NCBI GenBank assembly: GCA_022969175.1 | Contig: JALJPB010000007.1 | Coordinates: 1 to 59,593, forward strand | DNA from: Colwellia sp. | GTDB lineage: Bacteria; Pseudomonadota; Gammaproteobacteria; Enterobacterales; Alteromonadaceae | Reading direction: 5' to 3' | Length of the DNA: 59,593 nucleotides | Part shown: positions 17,340 to 24,116 of the stretch, piece after piece | Numbering within the stretch: the first letter of the stretch is position 1 | How the letters are laid out: each line of letters starts with the position of its first letter | Position numbers and translations under genes: made by a program | Notes under the pieces: model-generated | Databases searched by the model: none | Seen by the model: only the letters and a program-made list of their open reading frames with translations | What the model was told of the DNA's origin: nothing

Positions 17340-19096
17340 TATTGAACTCGCTCTTCCTGTAATACCGTCATAGCTTCAACTTTCCAAGAATTATCTACTA
17401 TGGCAATAGTCAACAACGCATGGTAGCGGTTTTTGCGCTGATGAATATGACCCCAATGTCCAACCGAACCATCCACTAACCAAGAAGCTTCGACAACAAA
17501 TTCATTATCACTTTTTTTATCTTTTATTTTAACGGAATCTAAAGTGACGTTTTTCACTTTAGCCCTAGCGCCCCCTTGGTTAGCTAAAATTAGACCTTTT
17601 TTAGTCTGCAAATAAATGTCCGTAAGCAAATCACCTGTAACACTTAAAGCTAATACATCATAAATATCATTGTCGTCACGGTAATCAAATGCCCGGTAGA
17701 TGTTATGCAATAGATCCTTGGTAATAAGCTTGACCCGCTCATCAGAGGTAATATTGCCCTTAGCAAAAGCCCATATACTTAAATTGCCTACTAATAAAAT
17801 GCCGACAATCATTGTGAGCTTTTTATTGTTTCGATTGCGATTTTTCTGTCTGAGCCAATAGATTAAAATCACGAAAAATAAAATTAATACGATGTAGCGA
17901 ACTTTATACAAAGTACTTTGCCAAGCTGAGGCAGGCTTCGGTACATCCATCAGAACGGGAACTTTGGGATGTTGGATAACGTTATCCCACACTAGGGTAG
18001 GTATTCCTGCATCGATAAGTGATGGCATCGGCCCAAGTTCATCTACGGCAGATACCGGGACTTGAGCTGTTCTTTCATCCCATAAATCCCAATTCATGGT
18101 TACCCGTTTAGGCAAGGTGCCATTACGCGGAAAAATAAAAATAGCACCAACAATTGCTGAATCAACGTCAACGACCTCACCTTGGGGAATAACACTTGAA
18201 CTGTTTAACGTACGTGCTAAAAAATTAATGCTTTGTAATTCGCCTTTAACCGCAACACCATCGATTAACACTGGATGTTTAGTTTTAAGAAAGTCACCAA
18301 TCTTATCCAATATAACTTTCTGCTGTGTCGGTGTAATGGTTGTGCTTGTGGCATTGGCTAATCCTATATCAAGCCACCGTTGAATATCTTTAGGTCTAAC
18401 AATAATTTCTTTACGCACTTCGAAAGGCTCTATGTAAAGAAATCCACTCATCGGAGCCCAATACTGTCTTTTCATTGTCAGGGAATCAAAATGGCTGTAC
18501 CAGGCATCTTGCCAATCTAAGTTTAGTGCGAGGCCAGTGGAAAGATAACGAAAATCATTAATTGCCACATTGTTATGATAAGCAATAAAACCTATGCCGG
18601 CATCTTTTGGCGTTATAAAGGTGAGCTTCGTTGGTTTTATTCCGTCATTAAAAAAATACACTATTTCTACAGCTAAAACTGTAGGTGCACCTTGCTGGTT
18701 CGCCAACGGCAAGCCGGTGATTCGGTCTCTTAATATACGTTTGGCGGTATCTAACGAGGTAAGTTTGGCTGACAAAAGTTGTAAATGTTCATCTTTCAGG
18801 GCAAGTTGCTTAGTGAATAAGAGTCCTAACCTGTCCGCCCAGGCCATTTCACCATACCCCATTTTTTTATATAGCTCATCAGGTAATAAGTTTTTAAAAG
18901 GTTCGATTGAGCTAACCTCAATTTCAAGGTTCAGCTTTACACCACTATCATCAATGTAATATTGCGCAATCGTTGTCGCTTGCATTGATTTGTTAATAAC
19001 TACGGCATCAGCGAGGGCTGAAGAAGAAAAAATGATAAAATAACAAAAAATAAAATGAGCAATTAATCGATTCAAGATAAAACCTAAATTGTACAA
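17339..19096 (-). CDS. Exported two-helix membrane protein of the ABC operon, unknown
   Basis: 585 residues. A signal peptide (FIIFSSSALA) is followed by a periplasmic domain of about 360 residues, two membrane segments (YIVLILFFVILIYWL near 405 and TMIVGILLVGNLSIWAF near 430), and a second soluble domain of about 138 residues containing HWGHIHQRKNRYHAL. I do not recognise the family. It is the first gene of the operon and overlaps the ATPase gene. The His-rich C-terminus and its partners suggest a periplasmic metal-handling or transport-accessory role. The layout recalls the accessory zinc system Zrg of Vibrio, but I cannot confirm homology. Confidence 0.75.
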   Translation of the reverse strand: MYNLGFILNRLIAHFIFCYFIIFSSSALADAVVINKSMQATTIAQYYIDDSGVKLNLEIEVSSIEPFKNLLPDELYKKMGYGEMAWADRLGLLFTKQLALKDEHLQLLSAKLTSLDTAKRILRDRITGLPLANQQGAPTVLAVEIVYFFNDGIKPTKLTFITPKDAGIGFIAYHNNVAINDFRYLSTGLALNLDWQDAWYSHFDSLTMKRQYWAPMSGFLYIEPFEVRKEIIVRPKDIQRWLDIGLANATSTTITPTQQKVILDKIGDFLKTKHPVLIDGVAVKGELQSINFLARTLNSSSVIPQGEVVDVDSAIVGAIFIFPRNGTLPKRVTMNWDLWDERTAQVPVSAVDELGPMPSLIDAGIPTLVWDNVIQHPKVPVLMDVPKPASAWQSTLYKVRYIVLILFFVILIYWLRQKNRNRNNKKLTMIVGILLVGNLSIWAFAKGNITSDERVKLITKDLLHNIYRAFDYRDDNDIYDVLALSVTGDLLTDIYLQTKKGLILANQGGARAKVKNVTLDSVKIKDKKSDNEFVVEASWLVDGSVGHWGHIHQRKNRYHALLTIAIVDNSWKVEAMTVLQEERVQ

Positions 19097-19257
19097 CTTG
19101 ATAGAGCTGTTTATGAGGTAATTTGCTAATGATTAGAGCAAATTATGTTACTGATTTAAAGACATTATCATAAATAGAGCATTAAAAGCACTGAACTGTT
19201 GCAGTTAGGTTAACTCGTAAAATGAGGCACAAAACGAATCATTATACTTGCTAACTA

Positions 19258-19273
19258 AATGATAACTATTATT
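19258..19273. promoter_or_regulatory. Fur/Zur-like box candidate
   Basis: AATGATAACTATTATT matches the Fur consensus core AATGATAATCATTATC at 13 of 16 positions. It lies in the 313-bp gap between the divergent metal-ABC operon (start 19096) and the MBL-fold gene (start 19410). It is AT-rich, so a chance match is possible. Confidence 0.3.
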
Positions 19274-19409
19274 AATTGCAAAATAACGTCAAAGGGTTAC
19301 ACTCTTATTGCTTTATTAAAAATTACAACTGATTTATTTGGATTTTCCTTTCTAATTTTAAGGAGTTTTGAATTTATCTAACGATGAAAAACTATGAAAG
19401 GGACCTAAC

Positions 19410-20747
19410 ATGACAACTAAAGTTGGCAAGACGTTTATTGCTGCGATATTTATTGCTGGCATTGGCGCTGGAGCATTTTTTACTTCTAATCCAGACTTAA
19501 ACCCTGTTACTGCTGCGATACCAAATGCAGAAGCTAAATCAGCAGATGAAATTTCACCGGTAAAAGCCCAGATGTCGGATTCTGTTTATTATCCCGGCAC
19601 TGAAGATCTTGACCCCGATGAAATGCGTATTATTGCTTTGGGAACAGGCATGCCATGGCCTCGTGGCTCTCAAGCCGGACCAGGTTTTTTGGTTGAACTG
19701 GGTAATGGTGATAAATTTATCTTCGATATGGGTGAAGGTACCGTTGATAATCTAGTGACCTTGCAAATTCCTTGGGAATATTTAGATAAAGTCTTTATCG
19801 GCCATTTACATGGCGATCACTTTGGTGACTTAGGTGCATTATTTATTGGTGGTGGTTTAGGTGGCAGAACAGGACCGGTAAGAGTTTGGGGTCCAAATGG
19901 ACCAACGCCTGAGTTAGGCACTGCATATGCACTTGAGCATCTTGCAAAAGCCTTTACTTGGGACAAAGCCAGTCGTCAAGGATATGTTGACGTTCGTGGT
20001 TTTGAATTTGAAACCCATGAATTTGATTACAAAAAAGTAAATGCGGTCATTTATGAAGAAAATGGTGTGGTAGTACGTTCTATTCCAGCTATTCACGCAC
20101 TTGAAGGCCCGGTTAGTTTCATACTGGAATGGAATGACCTGAAGTTTGTCTTTAGTAGTGATACTGCTCCTAATACATGGTTTGATGAATATGCACGAGA
20201 TGCCGATTTAGTAATTCATGAGTCGTTTATCCCTGCAATTGACGTGGTTAATGGCTTAAAAGCAGACCCTGAATCTGCCTTATTTGCCGGCACTCAGGCT
20301 CATACTGCTCCACAAGCCTTCGGTAAAATAATGAGTCGACTAAAACCAAAACTGGCGGTTGCTTATCACTTTTTCTATGACAATAGCACAGTGGTTAATA
20401 TTCTTGATTCTATCAGACAGTCTTATACAGGACCGCTGAGCCTAGCTAAAGATTATATGGTTTGGAACGTGAAAAAAGACGGTATTCGTCAACGTATGGT
20501 GGTGGCTGATCAGGATAACTGGACACCGGAAAAACCTGTTCCTGGCATAGCACCTTTACAGTCAGACCGTGATGCGTTTGCCGCTTCTATTGGTATAAAA
20601 ACTAGCGATCTGGATTTCAGTCAGGATACTTTGAATCATCGCCTAGATGTTGATGATGTGGTTGAGCCTATTTATATAGAGTTTGAAAAAATATTTGGCA
20701 GAAAGTTTAATTACCCAGACCCAAGAACTAAACCAGAAGATAAGTAG
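19410..20747 (+). CDS. Exported metallo-beta-lactamase-fold hydrolase (GntH/RNase Z-like)
   Basis: 445 residues with an N-terminal hydrophobic export segment (FIAAIFIAGIGAGAFF) and a linker. The MBL core starts at MRIIALGTGMPWPRGSQ. The metal motif HLHGDHFGD (His132, His134, Asp136, His137) and later IPAIHALEGPVSF, SSDTAP and AVAYHFFYDN are intact. The layout is like RNase Z/arylsulfatase-type MBL enzymes but exported, so tRNA processing is excluded. From memory, proteins of this look are sometimes labelled guanitoxin-biosynthesis GntH-like; no other gene of such a pathway is here, so that name should not be taken as function. It is divergent from the ABC operon and ended by a good terminator. 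Confidence 0.85.
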   Translation: MTTKVGKTFIAAIFIAGIGAGAFFTSNPDLNPVTAAIPNAEAKSADEISPVKAQMSDSVYYPGTEDLDPDEMRIIALGTGMPWPRGSQAGPGFLVELGNGDKFIFDMGEGTVDNLVTLQIPWEYLDKVFIGHLHGDHFGDLGALFIGGGLGGRTGPVRVWGPNGPTPELGTAYALEHLAKAFTWDKASRQGYVDVRGFEFETHEFDYKKVNAVIYEENGVVVRSIPAIHALEGPVSFILEWNDLKFVFSSDTAPNTWFDEYARDADLVIHESFIPAIDVVNGLKADPESALFAGTQAHTAPQAFGKIMSRLKPKLAVAYHFFYDNSTVVNILDSIRQSYTGPLSLAKDYMVWNVKKDGIRQRMVVADQDNWTPEKPVPGIAPLQSDRDAFAASIGIKTSDLDFSQDTLNHRLDVDDVVEPIYIEFEKIFGRKFNYPDPRTKPEDK

Positions 20748-20770
20748 TTATTCGCTATAAGCAGAAATTT

Positions 20771-20806
20771 AAAGGGTTGCATAATTCGTTAGGCAGCCCT
20801 TTTTTA
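20771..20806 (+). terminator. Rho-independent terminator
   Basis: AAAGGGTTGC (20771-20780) pairs with GCAGCCCTTT (20793-20802) with one G-U pair. The loop is 12 nt and a run of T follows. It lies 24 bp after the MBL gene. Confidence 0.85.
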
Positions 20807-20952
20807 TTGATAATAATAACCCTTTGACTAAATGTTTTTTATTATTAATGCGTTTTTGATTAGAGTTATTGTTAAATAACACACAGCTTGCAGTAAGAAG
20901 TACACATGACCTGTATGCTTTATTCGTTATTATAAGGGCATCAAGTAAACAA

Positions 20953-21007
20953 CTTGCATGCAAATGACATATTAATTTCCATATGTAGCAAGTTAACGTT
21001 GCGCAAC
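20953..21007. promoter_or_regulatory. Pair of perfect palindromes upstream of an HlyD gene
   Basis: TTGCATGCAA (20953-20962) and GTTGCGCAAC (20998-21007) lie about 45 bp apart, 74-128 bp before the start of the HlyD-type gene. Both share a TTGC.GCAA frame and could be operators for one dimeric regulator. Nothing else is seen between 20807 and 21080. Confidence 0.25.
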
Positions 21008-21080
21008 TTATAAACCTTTATTTGTTTACACTTTTTAATAAATAATAAAAAATAATTCATCATTCAAAAAGGAATAATTA

Positions 21081-22013
21081 ATGTTAATTGTACTAGGACT
21101 ATATTTTTTAATCATCTGGGCAATATTTTTTAAATTTAAAGTATTACCTTGGAACAAGGGATGGAAAATAACTTGTTATGGCATTGCATTGGCTATTGCT
21201 CTAGTTGTAATCGGGGCATTAAATTTTTACGTACCCTCATCTATCTCAGCAGTTGTTCAATCTCAAAGCCAACGTATTTATCCTCAGGTAATGGGGCAAG
21301 TAGAAACGGTTAATGACAATAAAGGCCTGCTTCGAAAAGGCGATATTTTAGTTACACTAGATGCAACTCCTTTTGAATTAATAGTCGCTAGCAGCAAGGC
21401 CAGTCTAGATTTATCTAAAATAAAATATGCCGATGCTCAAACGCTAGTTGAAAAAGGCGTAGAAAGAGAAAAATCTTTAGATATCTATAAAGTAGAACTG
21501 AAAATAGCTCAATCCCTATACGATAAAGCAACATATGATTTAGACAATACCGTAATTAGAGCTCCTTTTGACGGTAAAATAATTGCTGCTGCTTTAACGC
21601 CTGGACAAACGGTAGGCCGAACAAATCCTGTGTTAACTATGCAAAAGAGTGGTGAACAATGGCTTGCCGTCGTTATTGGGCAAACAGGGATGAGTAATAT
21701 TGAAGTAGGTGATGAAGTTGGCATAGTATTTTCCTCTTCACCGGGAGATATTTACCAATCGAAGGTTGCCTCCATTTCATCAGGTTTGATACAAGGGCAA
21801 GTATTTGCAGAAGATAGGCAACGTCCTTTGGATAATATTTTAGCCGCTAGACCTGTGTATGGTTTGACAGTAATAATGCCGGAAAATGTACCGGAGCATA
21901 TCAAACGTGAAGGTACAACCGCAGCCGTTACTGTATTTACCGATAAGGATAATCCTCTCAATATCTTAGGTAAAATTATACAGTGGATTGGGTCTTTGAT
22001 TGCCTACCTCTAG
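21081..22013 (+). CDS. HlyD-family membrane fusion protein (YibH-like)
   Basis: 310 residues, shorter than the first HlyD gene. Two N-terminal hydrophobic segments (GLYFLIIWAIFF and ITCYGIALAIALVVIGAL) are followed by the lipoyl half PQVMGQVETVNDNKGLLRKG, a short coiled coil (residues 115-160), then NTVIRAPFDGKIIAAALTPGQTV, the textbook second half. AAAAAGGAAT precedes the ATG. No pump is adjacent, so it would have to work with a distant transporter, as YibH and YiaV do. A perfect hairpin follows the stop. Confidence 0.88.
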   Translation: MLIVLGLYFLIIWAIFFKFKVLPWNKGWKITCYGIALAIALVVIGALNFYVPSSISAVVQSQSQRIYPQVMGQVETVNDNKGLLRKGDILVTLDATPFELIVASSKASLDLSKIKYADAQTLVEKGVEREKSLDIYKVELKIAQSLYDKATYDLDNTVIRAPFDGKIIAAALTPGQTVGRTNPVLTMQKSGEQWLAVVIGQTGMSNIEVGDEVGIVFSSSPGDIYQSKVASISSGLIQGQVFAEDRQRPLDNILAARPVYGLTVIMPENVPEHIKREGTTAAVTVFTDKDNPLNILGKIIQWIGSLIAYL

Positions 22014-22023
22014 TTGCTCAATC

Positions 22024-22063
22024 ACATATATAGCCTAATTATCAAAAATCAGGCTATATATGT
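22024..22063 (+). terminator. Hairpin after HlyD gene
   Basis: A perfect 13-bp inverted repeat: ACATATATAGCCT (22024-22036) and AGGCTATATATGT (22051-22063). The loop is 14 nt. There is no clear T-tract, but the stem starts 11 bp after the stop codon. Confidence 0.6.
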
Positions 22064-22184
22064 ACAGTAATAAGATTGTTTCGATCTTTATTTAACTTCT
22101 ACATAGGATTAGATCTATGACTGCATCTCTGCTTTAAGTAGTGATATAATTTCTAACTTATTATTGCCTTAACAGGTAGAAGTC

Positions 22185-22223
22185 ATGTCGCAATGCTATT
22201 GGACTCAAAAACAACATGAATAA
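22185..22223 (+). CDS. 12-residue leader peptide coupled to dsbB
   Basis: A tiny frame, MSQCYWTQKQHE, follows an AGGTAGAAG ribosome site. Its last codons (CAT GAA TAA) overlap the start of dsbB by 8 nt, exactly as the dsbB end overlaps the dsbA start. dsbB itself has no good ribosome site, so its translation probably depends on this leader. It could also be the remnant of an earlier gene's 3' end. Confidence 0.4.
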   Translation: MSQCYWTQKQHE

Positions 22224-22671
22224 CAAAACTCCCGTTAGCCCTGCTGGGCGAAGTTGGTATTTGCTTTTTTTCATCTGGGTAATTGCTACCAGTGGTACTT
22301 TAATCAGCTTATTTTTCAGTGAGGTAATGCAGGTGCCAATATGTGCATTATGTTGGTATCAACGAATCGCACTTTACCCCTTGGTCGTTATGCTGCCTCT
22401 GGCTCTTTTTCCGTATGATGCTAAGATCCTCCGTTATACCAGTCCATTAGTTATTTTCGGCTGGTTTACTGCGTTATTTCATGTCCTTGTGGTGGCGGGC
22501 ATAGTGCCAGAAAGTATGCAACCATGTGTGCAGGGTATACCCTGCTCTGAAACACAGGTTAATTTATTTGGCTTTTTAAACATCCCCATTATGTCTTTAA
22601 TAACCTTTACTATTATCGGCGTCTTACTCTTTCTTTCTAAAAAACAATTTACTGGAAATAACCATGAATAA
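22216..22671 (+). CDS. dsbB: DsbB-family disulfide oxidoreductase
   Basis: 151 residues, four membrane helices. The first periplasmic loop carries Cys43 and Cys46 in CALCWYQR (the quinone-side CxxC) and the second Cys104 and Cys110 in PCVQGIPCSE. Arg50 after the first pair fits the quinone-binding Arg. The protein reoxidises a DsbA-like partner in the membrane and passes electrons to quinone. It overlaps the thioredoxin-fold gene by 8 nt, so they form a self-contained oxidation pair. The short C-terminal loop resembles the BdbC branch. Confidence 0.92.
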   Translation: MNNKTPVSPAGRSWYLLFFIWVIATSGTLISLFFSEVMQVPICALCWYQRIALYPLVVMLPLALFPYDAKILRYTSPLVIFGWFTALFHVLVVAGIVPESMQPCVQGIPCSETQVNLFGFLNIPIMSLITFTIIGVLLFLSKKQFTGNNHE

Positions 22672-23305
22672 CAAAACTCTTTTTATCGGCGCAGCGCTAT
22701 TATTTGGTTTAGCTTTTATCGCCTCGATAACCGTGTATAAAAGCCAGAAAACTTCACAGATAGCCAATGAAGCCTTACCGGCATTAGAGCTAAAGAATGC
22801 ACCATTTAAAGGAGGCAGAAATGCAAAAGTTACCATTGTTGAATTTTTTGATCCCGCGTGTGGTACGTGTAGTCAATTTTATCCGTTGGTAAATAACTTA
22901 GTGAAAAAGTATCGTGGTAAAGTAAAAGTAGTTATGCGTTATGCGCCGTTACATAAAGGCTCTGAAGATGTAGTAAAAATGCTTGAAGCTGCTCATCTTC
23001 AAGGTCAGTTTTGGCCCGCATTAGAGCTGTTATTTGCTAATCAACAAGGTTGGGTAAAGCATCACGTATCAAATCCTCAAAGTGCCTTAGCAGGTATAAC
23101 AACATTACCGTTAGACCATCAACAACTTGAGAGCGATTGGCAAAGTAGTAAAGTGGCCAAAATTATTGCTCAAGACGTACTCGACGGGAAAAAATTAAAA
23201 GTTCGTGCTACTCCCCAATTTTTCGTCAACGGTAAACCCCTTGTTGTTTTTGGTTATCAAGAGTTGGTCAACTTAATTGAAGAAACTATTGCTGAAGTGT
23301 ATTAA
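22664..23305 (+). CDS. DsbA/BdbD-like thiol oxidoreductase with CGTC active site
   Basis: 213 residues. An N-terminal anchor or signal (LFIGAALLFGLAFIASITVY) is followed by a thioredoxin fold with active-site Cys66-Gly-Thr-Cys69 in FFDPACGTCSQF and the cis-Pro loop RATPQFFVNG. E. coli DsbA has CPHC; the CGTC pair here would give a different redox potential. The helical insertion (DVVKMLEAAHLQGQFWPALELL) is DsbA-like. Its first 16 bases are identical to those of dsbB, and both starts overlap an upstream HE-stop. Confidence 0.92.
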   Translation: MNNKTLFIGAALLFGLAFIASITVYKSQKTSQIANEALPALELKNAPFKGGRNAKVTIVEFFDPACGTCSQFYPLVNNLVKKYRGKVKVVMRYAPLHKGSEDVVKMLEAAHLQGQFWPALELLFANQQGWVKHHVSNPQSALAGITTLPLDHQQLESDWQSSKVAKIIAQDVLDGKKLKVRATPQFFVNGKPLVVFGYQELVNLIEETIAEVY

Positions 23306-23350
23306 TTTTTATGACTTTATAATGTCTATGGGCATTACAAATACCAATAA

Positions 23351-23377
23351 CCTAGACAACTAGACAACTAGACAACT
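23351..23377. repeat. Triplicated 9-bp tandem repeat
   Basis: CTAGACAAC occurs three times in a row, overlapping the stop codon of the minus-strand response regulator (its last residues are VVV). Slippage here would change only the very end of that protein. Confidence 0.6.
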
Positions 23378-24039
23378 ACCGTAGTATTTTCAGCGCTGGT
23401 TAAATGTAATTGTTGGTAGGCAAGGCCTGCTAAAGTACGATTATTCACTTCAAGCTTTGCCAGTATTGCCGAAACATGTTTTTTCACCGTGGTTTCTTTA
23501 ATATTAAGATCATAAGCAATTTGTTTGTTCAATTGTCCATCGGCAATGTAAGTTAATACAATATATTGCTGTGGCGTTAATTGCGCTAACTGTTTGGCTA
23601 AGTACTGATAATCACTCAATTTCAATTGGCTGTTGGTATTTTTAGCACTTTGGGGTAACCACTCTTCTCCTTCTAAAACACAATCTATTGCCTGTGAAAT
23701 TGTCACTAAATCGGCAGACTTAGGAATAAATGCCGCAGCACCTAAAGCAATAGCTTTACGCATGATTTCAGGGCTGTCATCAGAAGATACCATGATCACC
23801 ACAATATCTGGATAATGATTACGAAGTTGGCTTAAGCCGGTAAAACCATTATTGCCCGGCATATGAAGATCTAAAAAAACTATCTCTAAAGAGTCATTTT
23901 GTTCGACAACGGTTAACAAACTATTAAAATTATCAGTTTCGAGTATTTCTGTGGCAGAAAAACTTTCAACCACCGCTTGTTTTAACGCGGCTCTAAATAA
24001 AGGATGGTCATCTGCTATCACTACTTTTGGTTGGCTCAT
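23368..24039 (-). CDS. NarL/LuxR-type response regulator (CrbR/ErdR-like)
   Basis: 223 residues. The receiver domain has the acidic pair Asp10-Asp11, phospho-acceptor Asp57 in IVFLDLHMPG, Ser in VSSDD and Lys in FIPKSAD. A LuxR-type helix-turn-helix follows: LTPQQYIVLTYIADGQLNKQ, then IAYDLNIKETTVKKHVS. The look is that of CrbR (Vibrio) and ErdR (Pseudomonas), partners of SSS-type kinases such as the one at 4921-8373. No kinase is adjacent, which makes that kinase a good candidate. It lies downstream of the TonB receptor, separated by a terminator. Confidence 0.9.
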   Translation of the reverse strand: MSQPKVVIADDHPLFRAALKQAVVESFSATEILETDNFNSLLTVVEQNDSLEIVFLDLHMPGNNGFTGLSQLRNHYPDIVVIMVSSDDSPEIMRKAIALGAAAFIPKSADLVTISQAIDCVLEGEEWLPQSAKNTNSQLKLSDYQYLAKQLAQLTPQQYIVLTYIADGQLNKQIAYDLNIKETTVKKHVSAILAKLEVNNRTLAGLAYQQLHLTSAENTTVVV

Positions 24040-24078
24040 AAATAATCTCTCTTTACTTTCTCATTCAATGATGAAAAG

Positions 24079-24096
24079 AGCCGACATAGGTCGGCT
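24079..24096 (-). terminator. Terminator after TonB receptor gene
   Basis: AGCCGAC (24079-24085) pairs with GTCGGCT (24090-24096). On the minus strand the stem is followed by CTTTTC. It lies about 21 bp beyond the receptor stop and insulates the regulator gene. Confidence 0.6.
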
Positions 24097-24116
24097 ATTT
24101 CCATAATAAGCTTTCT

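Noticed and set aside
20769..20963. 64-codon open frame on the minus strand
   Set aside because: It contains the MBL-gene terminator and looks like intergenic translation.
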